A stretch of DNA of 64,000 bases, from the NCBI RefSeq assembly GCF_900105885.1, contig NZ_LT629780.1:1240001-1304000 (forward strand). Direction: 5' to 3'. Numbering within the stretch: position 1 is the first letter of the stretch; every line of letters starts with the position of its first letter. A program made the translations under genes and the position numbers. This DNA comes from Pseudomonas guangdongensis. Its GTDB lineage: Bacteria > Pseudomonadota > Gammaproteobacteria > Pseudomonadales > Pseudomonadaceae. This document shows, in pieces, positions 30,291 to 41,949 of this stretch. The notes beneath the pieces are model-generated. The model saw nothing but the letters and a program-made list of their open reading frames with translations. It had not been told where the DNA came from and did not search any database.

Positions 30291-31625
30291 ATGACCCGCA
30301 TCCCGTCGTCCGAGTATGCCCGCCGCCGCCAGGCACTGATGGCGCAGATGGCGCCGGGCAGCATCGCCCTGCTGCCGGCCGCCGCGCAGCAGCTGCGCAA
30401 CCGCGACGTCGAGCACGTCTACCGCCAGGACAGCGACTTCCAGTACCTGAGCGGCTTTCCCGAGCCCGAGGCGGTGCTGGCGCTGATTCCCGGCCGTGCC
30501 GAGGGCGAGTACGTGCTGTTCTGCCGCGAGCGCAATCCCGAGCGCGAGCTGTGGGACGGCCTACGCGCCGGACAGGCCGGCGCGCTGCGCGACTACGGCG
30601 CCGACCAGGCGTTCGCCATCGACGAGATCGACGAGATCCTCCCCGGCTTGATCGAGGGCCGTTCGCGGGTCTACTACGCCCTGGGCGCCAGCGCCGAGTT
30701 TGATCGCCAGCTGGTCGGCTGGCTGTCCAGCATTCGCAGCCGCGCCCGCCAGGGCGCCACGCCGCCGGGCGAGTTCGCCGCGCTCGACCAGCTGCTGCAC
30801 GAGATGCGCCTGATCAAGAGCGAGGCGGAAATCGCCGTGATGCAGGCCGCCGCGGAGATTTCCGCGCGCGCCCACGTGCGCGCCATGCAGGCCAGCCGCG
30901 CCGGCCTGTACGAATACCACCTGGAAGCCGAGCTGGACTACGAGTTCCGCAAGGGCGGAGCGAAGATGCCGGCCTACGGCTCGATCGTCGCCGCCGGGCG
31001 CAACGCCTGCATCCTCCACTACCGCGAGAACGACGCCGAGTTGCGCGACGGCGACCTGGTACTGATCGACGCCGGCTGCGAGATCGACTGTTACGCCAGC
31101 GACATCACGCGCACCTTCCCGGTCAACGGGCGCTTCTCCGTCGAGCAGCGGGCGATCTACGAGCTGGTGTTGGCCGCCCAGGCCGCCGCCTGCGCCGAGA
31201 TCGCCCCCGGCAAGCATTGGAATCAGGCCCACGAGGCCAGCGTGCGAACCATCACCGCCGGGCTGGTGGAGCTGGGCCTGCTCGCCGGCGAGGTCGAGGC
31301 GCTGATCGCGGCCGAGGCCTACAAGCCGTTCTACATGCACCGCGCCGGCCACTGGCTGGGCATGGACGTCCACGACGTCGGCAACTACAAGGTCGGCGGC
31401 GCCTGGCGCGCACTGCAGCCGGGCATGGTGCTGACCGTCGAGCCGGGCATCTACATCGCTCACGACAACGCCGCCGTCGAGCCGCGCTGGCGCGGCATCG
31501 GCGTGCGCATCGAGGACGACGTGGTGGTGACCGCCGAAGGCTGCCGGGTCCTCACCGGCGGCGTGCCGAAGACGGTCGCCGAGATCGAGGCGCTGATGGC
31601 TGCCGCGCGCAGCCCGGCGGCCTGA
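30291..31625 (+). CDS. pepP: Xaa-Pro aminopeptidase P
   Basis: 444-aa cytosolic metallopeptidase that removes an N-terminal residue before proline. N-terminal creatinase-like domain (EYARRRQALMAQM, QDSDFQYLSGFPEPEAVL) and C-terminal pita-bread domain with the dinuclear metal ligands: two Asp in DAGCEIDCYASDITRTFP, His in HRAGHWLGMDVHDVG, Glu in TVEPGIYI and Glu in GVRIEDDVVV. Begins 19 bp after the YgfB-type gene. Confidence 0.96.
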   Translation: MTRIPSSEYARRRQALMAQMAPGSIALLPAAAQQLRNRDVEHVYRQDSDFQYLSGFPEPEAVLALIPGRAEGEYVLFCRERNPERELWDGLRAGQAGALRDYGADQAFAIDEIDEILPGLIEGRSRVYYALGASAEFDRQLVGWLSSIRSRARQGATPPGEFAALDQLLHEMRLIKSEAEIAVMQAAAEISARAHVRAMQASRAGLYEYHLEAELDYEFRKGGAKMPAYGSIVAAGRNACILHYRENDAELRDGDLVLIDAGCEIDCYASDITRTFPVNGRFSVEQRAIYELVLAAQAAACAEIAPGKHWNQAHEASVRTITAGLVELGLLAGEVEALIAAEAYKPFYMHRAGHWLGMDVHDVGNYKVGGAWRALQPGMVLTVEPGIYIAHDNAAVEPRWRGIGVRIEDDVVVTAEGCRVLTGGVPKTVAEIEALMAAARSPAA

Positions 31626-31627
31626 GC

Positions 31628-32833
31628 ATGGCGGCCCCCGAGCACGCCGGTCGCGGCCGGATCGCCATCGTCGGCGGCGGTCTGGTCGGCGCCAGCCTGG
31701 CGCTGGCCCTGCTGCAGGGCGGCGCCCACGAACGCGGCTGGCGGATCAGCCTGATCGAGCCGCATGCCCCCGGCGACGGCTTCCAGCCCAGCTACGACGC
31801 GCGCTGCTCGGCGCTGGCCTGGGGCACCCGGCTGATCTACGAGCGCCTCGGCCTGTGGGCGGCGATCGCCGCGCGCGCCGAGCCGATCACCCGCATCCAT
31901 GTCTCCGAGCGCGGCCGCTTCGCCGCCACCCGGCTGAGCGCCGCCGAGGAAGGCGTGCCGGCGCTGGGCTACGTGGTGGAGAACGCCTGGCTCGGCCACT
32001 GCCTGTGGCAGCGCCTGCAGGGCGTGCCCGGCCTCGACTGGCACTGCCCGGCACGGGTGGCGCAGGCCCGGGCCCAGGCCGGCGGCTACCGCCTGACCCT
32101 CGACGACGGCAGCCCGCTGGACTGCGAGCTGCTGGTGCTGGCCGACGGCGGGCGTTCCGAGCTGCGCACCCAGTTGGGCATCCATGTACGGCGCACGCCC
32201 TACGGGCAGACCGCGCTGATCGCCAACCTCACGGCCGAGCGGGGCCACGGCGGCGAAGCCTTCGAGCGCTTCACCGCAGACGGCCCGATGGCCCTGCTGC
32301 CGATGGCCGAGCGGCGCTGCGCGCTGATCTGGACCCGCCCCGAGGCGGATGCCGAGCGCCTGCTGGCGCTGGACGAGCGGGCCTTCCTCGCCGAGCTGCA
32401 GGCGGTCTTCGGCTATCGCCTCGGCGCCCTCGGCCGGCTCGGCGCGCGGCATGCCTATCCGCTGGCGCTGCTGGAGGCCGAGGAGCAGGTGCGCAGCCAT
32501 CTGGTGGTGATCGGCAACGCCGCCCACGGCCTGCACCCGATTGCCGGGCAGGGCTACAACCTGTCCCTGCGCGACGTCGTGGCGCTGGCCGACAGCCTGC
32601 TGCGAAGCGATGCCGGGCTCGGCGAGCTGGCCGGCCTGCAGCGCTACCTGGACGGCCAGCGCCTCGACCAGACGCTGACCGTGGGCTTCTCCGACCGGGT
32701 CACCCGGTTGTTCTCCAACGCCCGCACGCCGCTGGCGCAGGCCCGCGGCCTCGGCCTGCTGGGCATGGAGCTGTGCCCGCCGGCGCGCCACGCCTTCGCC
32801 CGCCAGGCCATGGGCCTGGGTACCCGGCCCTGA
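31628..32833 (+). CDS. ubiH: 2-octaprenyl-6-methoxyphenyl hydroxylase
   Basis: FAD-dependent aromatic hydroxylase of ubiquinone synthesis. 401 aa. FAD-binding IAIVGGGLVGASLALALLQ at the N-terminus, the middle NADH/FAD motif LVLADGGRSELRTQLGI, and the C-terminal FAD motif VIGNAAHGLHPIAGQGYNLSLRD. Starts 2 bp after pepP. Paralogue of the next gene; called UbiH by order (pepP-ubiH-ubiI). Confidence 0.92.
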   Translation: MAAPEHAGRGRIAIVGGGLVGASLALALLQGGAHERGWRISLIEPHAPGDGFQPSYDARCSALAWGTRLIYERLGLWAAIAARAEPITRIHVSERGRFAATRLSAAEEGVPALGYVVENAWLGHCLWQRLQGVPGLDWHCPARVAQARAQAGGYRLTLDDGSPLDCELLVLADGGRSELRTQLGIHVRRTPYGQTALIANLTAERGHGGEAFERFTADGPMALLPMAERRCALIWTRPEADAERLLALDERAFLAELQAVFGYRLGALGRLGARHAYPLALLEAEEQVRSHLVVIGNAAHGLHPIAGQGYNLSLRDVVALADSLLRSDAGLGELAGLQRYLDGQRLDQTLTVGFSDRVTRLFSNARTPLAQARGLGLLGMELCPPARHAFARQAMGLGTRP

Positions 32834-32883
32834 GCCGACTTCCTTCGAGACGCGAGCGCCCGGCAGGGCAAGGAGCAGCGCAG

Positions 32884-34101
32884 ATGCACGCAGATCTGAT
32901 CATCGTCGGCGCCGGCATGGTCGGCAGCACCCTGGCGCTGGCCCTGGAGGGCAGCGGCCTGCGCGTCCTGCTGCTGGACGGCGGTGCGCTGGAGGCGGCG
33001 CCGTTCGCCGCCGGACAGCCCTTCGAGCCGCGAGTCAGCGCGCTGTCCGAGGCCAGCCGGCGGATTCTCGCCCGGCTCGGCGCCTGGGACGGCATCCTCG
33101 CCCGGCGCGCCACGCCCTACACCGCCATGCGGGTGTGGGACGGCTCGGGCACCGGGCAGATCGACTTCCGCGCCGCCAGCGTGCATGCCGAGGTGCTCGG
33201 CCACATCGTCGAGAACCGCGTGGTGCAGGACGCCCTGCTCGAACGGCTGCAGGCATCGACGGTCGAGCTGTGGCCGCAGGCGCGCCTGGAGCAGCTGCGG
33301 CGCAGCGCCGACGGCTGGCTGCTGACCCTCGCCGACGGCCGCCAGCTGCGCACTCCGCTGCTGGTCGCCGCCGACGGCGCGCGTTCGGCGGTGCGCCAGC
33401 TGGCCGGCTGCGCGACCCGCGAGTGGGACTACCTGCATCACGCCATCGTCACCAGCGTGCGCTGTGCGCAGCCCCACCAGTCCACCGCCTGGCAGCGCTT
33501 CACCGACACCGGTCCGCTGGCCTTCCTGCCGCTAGAGCGCGACGGCGACCGCCACTGGTGCTCGATCGTCTGGTCCTGCCCGCCGGCGCAGGCCGAGCAA
33601 CTGATGGCGCTGGACGACGGCACCTTCGCCGCCGCACTGACCCGGGCCTTCGAAGCGCGCCTGGGCGCGGTGCTGGAGGTCGACCCGCGGCTGTGCCTGC
33701 CGCTGCGCCAGCGTCACGCCAAGCGCTACGTGGAGCCGGGACTGGCGCTGATCGGCGACGCCGCGCACAGCATCCACCCGCTGGCCGGGCAGGGCGTCAA
33801 CCTCGGTTTCCTCGATGCCGCGACCCTCGCCGAGGTGCTGCTGCACGCCCACGGGCGTGGCGAACGGCTGGCCGGGCAGCGTGTGCTGGGCCGCTTCGAG
33901 CGCCGGCGGATGCCCGCCAACCTGGCGATGATGGCGGCGATGGAAGGTTTCGAGCGGCTGTTCCAGGCCGACGACCTGGCCCTGCGCTGGCTGCGCAACG
34001 CCGGCCTGCGGCTGATGGACGGCCATCACCTGGCCAAGGGCCTGTTCGTGCGTCAGGCGCTCGGCCTGTCCGGCGACCTGCCGGCGCTGGCGCATGCCTG
34101 A
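32884..34101 (+). CDS. ubiI: ubiquinone C5-hydroxylase (UbiI/VisC)
   Basis: 405-aa flavin hydroxylase, paralogue of UbiH. Motifs: [21 protein letters not shown] at the start, [16 protein letters not shown], and [22 protein letters not shown]. The C5-hydroxylase name rests on gene order and VisC-type sequence. Preceded by AAGGAGC ribosome site in a 50-bp gap. Last gene of the ygfB-pepP-ubiH-ubiI run. Confidence 0.9.
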   Translation: MHADLIIVGAGMVGSTLALALEGSGLRVLLLDGGALEAAPFAAGQPFEPRVSALSEASRRILARLGAWDGILARRATPYTAMRVWDGSGTGQIDFRAASVHAEVLGHIVENRVVQDALLERLQASTVELWPQARLEQLRRSADGWLLTLADGRQLRTPLLVAADGARSAVRQLAGCATREWDYLHHAIVTSVRCAQPHQSTAWQRFTDTGPLAFLPLERDGDRHWCSIVWSCPPAQAEQLMALDDGTFAAALTRAFEARLGAVLEVDPRLCLPLRQRHAKRYVEPGLALIGDAAHSIHPLAGQGVNLGFLDAATLAEVLLHAHGRGERLAGQRVLGRFERRRMPANLAMMAAMEGFERLFQADDLALRWLRNAGLRLMDGHHLAKGLFVRQALGLSGDLPALAHA

Positions 34102-34139
34102 GGCGCGAAACATTCCGTTGGTCGGCACGGTTCTGCCTA

Positions 34140-34169
34140 TTGAGAAAGTAAATGGGAGTAACTATCATT
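34140..34169 (+). promoter_or_regulatory. promoter with overlapping Fur box for the ferric-iron transporter
   Basis: Sigma-70 promoter TTGAGA (34140-34145), 17-bp spacer, TATCAT (34163-34168). A 19-bp imperfect dyad AATGGGAGTAACTATCATT (34151-34169) covers the -10. Its core (34153-34167) matches 10 of 14 fixed positions of the Fur 7-1-7 consensus. Together this predicts iron repression of the downstream binding-protein gene. Confidence 0.55.
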
Positions 34170-34204
34170 TTTCGCCATTACTCCCCCTCAACGAGGCGCG
34201 CTCC

Positions 34205-35206
34205 ATGCAGGCAAACAAGCAGCTCCTGGCAGCCCTGATGCTGACCACCCTGGCCGGTACCGTTCAGGCCGCCGACGAAGTCGTGGTCTACTCCTCGCGG
34301 ATCGACGAGCTGATCAAGCCGGTGTTCGACCAGTACACCGCCAAGACCGGGGTCAAGGTCAAGTTCATCACCGACAAGGAAGCCCCGCTGCTGGCCCGCC
34401 TCCAAGCCGAAGGCGCCAACACCCCGGCCGACCTGCTGATCACCGTGGACGCCGGCAACCTCTGGCAGGCCGAGCAGATGGGCGTGCTCAAGCCGATCCA
34501 GTCCAAGGTCATCGAGGCCAACATCCCCAGCCAGTACCGCTCCAGCGGTAACGCCTGGACCGGCCTGTCGCTGCGCGCGCGGACCATCGTCTACTCCACC
34601 GAGCGGGTCAAGCCCGAGGAGCTGTCCACCTACGAGGCGCTGGCCGACGAGAACTGGGACGGCCGCCTGTGCCTGCGCTCGGCGAAGAAGGTCTACAACC
34701 AGTCGCTGACCGCCACCCTGATCGAGACTCACGGCGCCGAGAAGGCCGAGCAGATCGTCAAGGGCTGGGTCGCCAACCTGGCCACCGATCCGTTCGCCGA
34801 CGATACCGCGCTGATCCAGGCCATCGACGCCGGCCAGTGCGACGTCGGCATCGTCAACACCTACTACTACGGCCGCCTGCACAAGGAGCAGCCGGACCTC
34901 AAGGCCAAGCTGTTCTGGCCGAACCAGCAGGACCGCGGCGTCCACGTCAACCTGGCCGGCGCCGGCGTTACCGCGCACGCCCCGCACGCCGCCGCCGCGC
35001 AGCAGCTGCTGGAGTGGATGACCACCCCGGAAGCCCAGGCAGTGTTCGCCGGCGTCAACCAGGAGTTCCCCGCCAACCCGAAGGTCCAGTCCTCCGCCGA
35101 GGTGTCCGCCTGGGGCGAGTTCAAGGCCGACAGCATCCCGGTGGAAGTGGCCGGCAAGCGCCAGGCCGAGGCAATCCGCCTGATGGATCGCGCAGGTTGG
35201 AACTGA
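34205..35206 (+). CDS. ferric-iron ABC transporter periplasmic binding protein (FbpA/FutA type)
   Basis: 333-aa. Signal peptide [19 protein letters not shown] then QA-AD cleavage. The mature protein starts [20 protein letters not shown], typical of ferric-binding cluster. Tyr ligands appear in [20 protein letters not shown]. The family takes free Fe(III) from the periplasm to an ABC permease. A Fur-like promoter lies directly upstream and a terminator directly after, so it can be made in excess over the permease. ATG at 34205 chosen because it starts the signal peptide. Confidence 0.9.
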   Translation: MQANKQLLAALMLTTLAGTVQAADEVVVYSSRIDELIKPVFDQYTAKTGVKVKFITDKEAPLLARLQAEGANTPADLLITVDAGNLWQAEQMGVLKPIQSKVIEANIPSQYRSSGNAWTGLSLRARTIVYSTERVKPEELSTYEALADENWDGRLCLRSAKKVYNQSLTATLIETHGAEKAEQIVKGWVANLATDPFADDTALIQAIDAGQCDVGIVNTYYYGRLHKEQPDLKAKLFWPNQQDRGVHVNLAGAGVTAHAPHAAAAQQLLEWMTTPEAQAVFAGVNQEFPANPKVQSSAEVSAWGEFKADSIPVEVAGKRQAEAIRLMDRAGWN

Positions 35207-35234
35207 TTCGCGTCCGCTAACGGTTATATACTCG

Positions 35235-35261
35235 ACGCCCCGGCCCTGGCCGGGGCGTTTT
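35235..35261 (+). terminator. terminator after the iron-binding protein gene
   Basis: Stem acgccccggcc / ggccggggcgt with a minimal loop, then TTTT, 29 bp after the stop. It separates the binding protein from the permease gene and may be partial. Confidence 0.75.
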
Positions 35262-35345
35262 CGTTCTGGTGCCGTGGCGTCGCGGGCGTTGCGGTGAGTC
35301 GTTCCGGGTGCCCTCGCGGTGCCGCAGTCTTGTCGAGGAATCCGC

Positions 35346-36962
35346 GTGAGCCACTTAGCCCAACGCCGCTGGTATCCGCCGGTGGTGCTGATCGCCGCCC
35401 TGGTGCTGTTGCCGCTCAGTGTCCTGCTGCTGAGCTGGGGCGAGGTGGACGGCGAGATCTGGAGCCACCTGTGGGATACCCAGATGCCGCGCCTGCTGGG
35501 CAACACCCTGAGCCTGGTGCTCGGCGTCGGCAGCGGCGTGGTGCTGCTCGGCGTCAGCCTGGCCTGGCTCACCGCGCTGTGCGAGTTTCCCGGGCGCAAA
35601 TGGCTGGACTGGGCGCTGATGCTGCCCTTCGCCATCCCCGCCTACGTGCTGGCCTTCGTCTTCGTCGGTCTGCTGGACTTCGCCGGGCCGGTGCAGAACC
35701 TGCTGCGCGAGCTGTTCGGCAGCGGCCTGCGCCTGCCCAGGGTGCGCTCCACCGGCGGGGTGATCACCGTGCTGGTGCTGGTCTTCTACCCCTACGTCTA
35801 CCTGCTGGCGCGCAACGCCTTCCTCGCCCAGGGCCGCGGCCTGATGGAGGCGGCGCGGGTGCTCGGCCTGTCGCCCTGGCAGGCGTTCTGGCGGGTCGCC
35901 CTGCCGATGGCGCGCCCGGCGATCGGCGCCGGCCTGGCGCTGGCGATCATGGAGACCCTGGCCGACTTCGGCGCGGTCTCGGTGTTCAACTTCGACACCT
36001 TCACCACCGCCATCTACAAGACCTGGTACGGCTTCTACAGCCTGTCCAGCGCCACCCAGCTGGCCAGCCTGTTGCTGCTGGTGGTGATGCTGGCGCTGTA
36101 CGTCGAACGCCGCTCGCGCGGCGCCAGCCGCGCCGGCAACGAGCGGGCACGCAGCGCGCCGCTGTACCGCCTGCGCGGCGTCAAGGCGCTGGCCGCCAGC
36201 GCCTGGTGCGGCCTGGTGTTCCTCTGCGCCTTCGTGGTGCCGATGCTGCAGCTGCTCGCCTGGTTCTGGCAGCGCGGGCGTTTCGATTTCGACGAGCGCT
36301 ACCTCGGGCTGATCCTGCACACCCTCTACCTGGGCGGTCTGGCTGCGCTGGTCACCGTGACGGTGGCCATGCTGCTGGCCTTCGCCCGCCGCCTGACGCC
36401 GACCCGGCGCATGCACGGGCTGGTCGGCCTGGCCAACCTCGGCTACGCGCTGCCCGGCTCGGTGCTGGCGGTCGCGCTGATGCTGGCCTTCAGCTGGCTG
36501 GACAACCGCCTGGTGATCCCGCTGTCCAGCGCGCTGGGCGGCGCCGGCAAGCCGCTGCTGCTGGGCAGCCTCTACGCCCTGCTGCTGGCCTATCTGGTGC
36601 GCTTCATGGCGGTGGCCTACGGGCCACTGGAAGGCAGCCTGGCGCGCATCCGCCCGTCCCTGCCGGAGGCCTCGCGCAGCCTCGGCGTCGGCGGTGCGCG
36701 GCTGTTCGGCCGGATCTACCTGCCGCTGCTGCTGCCCGGCACCCTGAGTGCGGCGCTGCTGGTGTTCGTCGACGTGCTCAAGGAGATGCCGGCGACCCTG
36801 CTGATGCGCCCGTTCGGCTGGGACACCCTGGCGGTGCGGGTGTTCGAGATGACCAGCGAGGGCGAGTGGGCGCGTGCCTCGCTGCCGGCGCTGAGTCTGG
36901 TGCTGGTCGGCCTGCTGCCGGTGATCGGCCTGATCCGCCGTTCGGCGCGCCGCTACGGCTGA
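35346..36962 (+). CDS. ferric-iron ABC transporter permease (FbpB type)
   Basis: 538-aa inner-membrane protein with about 12 membrane segments, two fused permease halves. Each half carries an ATPase-docking EAA loop: EAARVLGLSPWQAFWRVALP near residue 170 and EASRSLGVGGARLFGRIYLP in the second half. Starts with GTG behind a GAGGA ribosome site; an alternative start 27 bp upstream exists but lacks one. No ATPase gene follows (gcvT is next), so the energising subunit must be encoded elsewhere, as I recall for P. aeruginosa. Confidence 0.9.
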   Translation: MSHLAQRRWYPPVVLIAALVLLPLSVLLLSWGEVDGEIWSHLWDTQMPRLLGNTLSLVLGVGSGVVLLGVSLAWLTALCEFPGRKWLDWALMLPFAIPAYVLAFVFVGLLDFAGPVQNLLRELFGSGLRLPRVRSTGGVITVLVLVFYPYVYLLARNAFLAQGRGLMEAARVLGLSPWQAFWRVALPMARPAIGAGLALAIMETLADFGAVSVFNFDTFTTAIYKTWYGFYSLSSATQLASLLLLVVMLALYVERRSRGASRAGNERARSAPLYRLRGVKALAASAWCGLVFLCAFVVPMLQLLAWFWQRGRFDFDERYLGLILHTLYLGGLAALVTVTVAMLLAFARRLTPTRRMHGLVGLANLGYALPGSVLAVALMLAFSWLDNRLVIPLSSALGGAGKPLLLGSLYALLLAYLVRFMAVAYGPLEGSLARIRPSLPEASRSLGVGGARLFGRIYLPLLLPGTLSAALLVFVDVLKEMPATLLMRPFGWDTLAVRVFEMTSEGEWARASLPALSLVLVGLLPVIGLIRRSARRYG

Positions 36963-37009
36963 TCCGCCGGGCGCATGGCCGCGCGCATGTTCCGTTCACG
37001 GTTTGCGGC

Positions 37010-37015
37010 TACAAT
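37010..37015 (+). promoter_or_regulatory. candidate gcvT -10 element
   Basis: TACAAT preceded by GC and followed by gcgcgcc, 31 bp before gcvT. No good -35. The leader is too short for a glycine riboswitch. Confidence 0.3.
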
Positions 37016-37046
37016 GCGCGCCATTCGACGCCCGGAAGGAGATCCC

Positions 37047-38132
37047 ATGGGACAGCGTACTCCCCTCTATGACCTGCACGTGGCGCTGGGCGCCAAGCTG
37101 GTCGATTTCGGCGGTTGGGACATGCCGCTGCATTACGGTTCGCAAGTCGAGGAGCATCATCAGGTGCGTCAGGACTGCGGCGTCTTCGACGTCTCCCACA
37201 TGACCGTGGTGGATGTCGCCGGCGCCGAGGCCCAGGCCTTCCTGCGCCGCCTGCTGGCCAACGACGTGGCGCGCCTGGAGGCCCCGGGCAAGGCCCTGTA
37301 CAGCGCCATGCTCAACGAGGCCGGCGGGATCATCGACGACCTGATCGTCTACCGCAGCGCCGCCGGCTACCGTCTGGTGGTCAACGCCGCCACCCACGAC
37401 AAGGACCTGGCCTGGATGCGCGCGCAGAGCGAAGGCTTCGCCGTCGAGCTGCACGAACGCGACGACCTGGCAATGCTCGCCGTGCAGGGCCCCCACGCCC
37501 TGGAGCGCTGCGCCGAGCTGGTGACCCCGCCGCGCGCCAGCCTGATCCGCACCCTGCAGCCGTTCCACGGCCAGGCCGAAGGCGACTGGTTCATCGCCCG
37601 CACCGGCTACACCGGCGAGGACGGCCTGGAGATCCTCCTGCCGGCCGACGAGGCGCCCGGCCTGCTCAACGACCTGGTCGGCGCCGGCATCGCCCCGGTC
37701 GGCCTCGGCGCGCGCGACACCCTGCGCCTGGAAGCCGGGCTCAACCTCTACGGCCAGGACATGGACGAGACGGTCACCCCGCAGGCCGCCAACCTCGGCT
37801 GGACGGTGGCCTGGGAGCCGGCCGAGCGCGATTTCATCGGTCGCGCCGCGCTGGAGGCGCAGCGCGCCGCCGGCGGCGCGGAAACCAAGCTGGTCGGCCT
37901 GGTGCTGGAGGAGCGCGGCGTGCTGCGTGCCCACCAGGCGGTGCGCGTCGAGGGGCTCGGCGACGGCGAGATCACCAGCGGCAGCTTCTCGCCGACCCTC
38001 GGCAAGTCGATCGCCCTGGCCCGCGTGCCGGCCGGCACCGGCGAGCGCGCCGAGGTGGAAATCCGCGGCAAGTGGTACCCGGTACGGGTGGTCAAGCCGG
38101 CCTTCGTGCGCCACGGCAAGCCGCTGATCTGA
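37047..38132 (+). CDS. gcvT: glycine cleavage system T protein (aminomethyltransferase)
   Basis: 361-aa folate-dependent subunit that releases ammonia from the lipoyl-bound aminomethyl group and forms methylene-THF. Motifs: [27 protein letters not shown] at the start, [28 protein letters not shown] and [27 protein letters not shown] ribosome site. First gene of gcvT-gcvH-gcvP, all three in order. Confidence 0.96.
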   Translation: MGQRTPLYDLHVALGAKLVDFGGWDMPLHYGSQVEEHHQVRQDCGVFDVSHMTVVDVAGAEAQAFLRRLLANDVARLEAPGKALYSAMLNEAGGIIDDLIVYRSAAGYRLVVNAATHDKDLAWMRAQSEGFAVELHERDDLAMLAVQGPHALERCAELVTPPRASLIRTLQPFHGQAEGDWFIARTGYTGEDGLEILLPADEAPGLLNDLVGAGIAPVGLGARDTLRLEAGLNLYGQDMDETVTPQAANLGWTVAWEPAERDFIGRAALEAQRAAGGAETKLVGLVLEERGVLRAHQAVRVEGLGDGEITSGSFSPTLGKSIALARVPAGTGERAEVEIRGKWYPVRVVKPAFVRHGKPLI

Positions 38133-38230
38133 GGAGGCGGGGCGTAGCCGCGGCGGCTGCGCCCGTGTAACGTGATGCCATCTTCCCTGCCGGCCGCGCC
38201 CCGGCACCGAACCGCACAAGGACTCCGACC

Positions 38231-38614
38231 ATGAGCAACACTCCCGCCGAACTGCGTTACGCCGCCAGCCACGAATGGGCCCGCCTGGAAGCCGACGGCA
38301 GCGTCAGCGTAGGCATCACCGACCACGCCCAGGCCGCCCTGGGCGACGTGGTGTTCGTCGAGCTGCCCGACCTCGGCCGCCAGTTCGCCGCCGGCGAGCA
38401 GGCCGGCGTGGTCGAGTCGGTCAAGGCCGCCTCCGACGTCTACGCGCCGCTGGCCGGCACGGTGATCGCCGTCAACGAGGCGCTGGCCGACGCCCCCGAG
38501 GCGATCAACGCCGAGCCCTACGCCGCCTGGTTCTATCGCCTGCAGCCGGTCGACGCCGCCGAGCTGGACAAGCTGCTCGACGCCGCCGCCTACCAGGCCA
38601 GCTGCGACGCCTGA
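38231..38614 (+). CDS. gcvH: glycine cleavage system H protein
   Basis: 127-aa lipoyl carrier shuttling between P, T and L proteins. The lipoylated Lys is in [16 protein letters not shown] near residue 65, and the family start [16 protein letters not shown] is present. Sits 98 bp after gcvT and 97 bp before gcvP. The L protein (dihydrolipoyl dehydrogenase) is not in the window. Confidence 0.97.
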   Translation: MSNTPAELRYAASHEWARLEADGSVSVGITDHAQAALGDVVFVELPDLGRQFAAGEQAGVVESVKAASDVYAPLAGTVIAVNEALADAPEAINAEPYAAWFYRLQPVDAAELDKLLDAAAYQASCDA

Positions 38615-38711
38615 TCCCCGATCCCGCCGGTAGCCCGCTGCCGGCGGGTTGCCGGCTCCCTGCCTGTGCCTCCGGCTGCCGCCGCGGCCGGAATCCTGCG
38701 GAGTCCGTGCC

Positions 38712-41588
<2,877 letters not shown>

Positions 41589-41695
41589 GCGGGAAGCTGG
41601 GCCGTCGCATGGCGCGGAGCGGCATTGCCGGAGCCGGTCTCGTTGGCTGGCGGCAACGGCTTGCGGGAGGCGGGTTGGAAAGTCGCCGACCCCCG

Positions 41696-41730
41696 AAAAC
41701 GACTCAGGCCCGCAGCGAGGCGGGCCTGAG
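41696..41730 (-). terminator. terminator after tRNA-Ile (minus), hairpin also shared by gcvP
   Basis: Perfect 11-bp stem ctcaggcccgc / gcgggcctgag with a 6-nt loop. On the minus strand it is followed by GTCGTTTT, giving a good end for the tRNA transcript. On the plus strand it could also end gcvP but lacks a T-run. Confidence 0.65.
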
Positions 41731-41741
41731 CGTTGTGCATG

Positions 41742-41818
41742 TGGTGGGCCCAGCAGGGCTCGAACCTGCGACCAAGCGATTATGAGTCGCCTGCTCTGAC
41801 CAACTGAGCTATAGGCCC
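41742..41818 (-). tRNA. ileX: tRNA-Ile2 (anticodon CAT)
   Basis: 77-nt cloverleaf with encoded CCA. Acceptor GGGCCTA / TGGGCCC, D-arm AGCTCAGTTGGTCAGAGC, anticodon stem-loop GGCGACTCATAATCGCTT, T-arm GCAGGTTCGAGCCCTGC. The anticodon CAT is at 41782-41784. The body matches the minor isoleucine tRNA (E. coli ileX type), whose C34 is changed to lysidine by TilS to read ATA; it is not a methionine tRNA. Confidence 0.97.
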
Positions 41819-41919
41819 CAACGGGATGCTGCGCGATCCGGGCGGGGCAGGGCGCGGGGTGTCGTCCTGGCCGCCTGCCGGGCTCCCGTGGCGGGGAGCC
41901 TGTGCAGCAGAGCGGCGCG

Positions 41920-41949
41920 ATTATAGCGATGCCCGTGTGTCGGCGCCAA
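41920..41949 (-). promoter_or_regulatory. tRNA-Ile2 promoter overlapping the upstream stop codon
   Basis: On the minus strand: TTGGCG (41944-41949), 18-bp spacer, perfect TATAAT (41920-41925), then a GC-rich discriminator (cgcgcc). The -10 overlaps the TAA stop of the GGDEF-EAL gene (41921-41923). Leader to the tRNA is about 95 nt and contains a 7-bp hairpin (41881-41900). Confidence 0.65.

Noticed and set aside
37016..37046. Glycine riboswitch before gcvT
   Set aside because: Only about 30 nt lie between the -10 and the gene, too short for one aptamer.
41742..41818. tRNA-Met (because of the CAT anticodon)
   Set aside because: The body, especially GGCGACTCATAATCGCTT, matches the lysidine-modified isoleucine tRNA rather than initiator or elongator Met tRNA.
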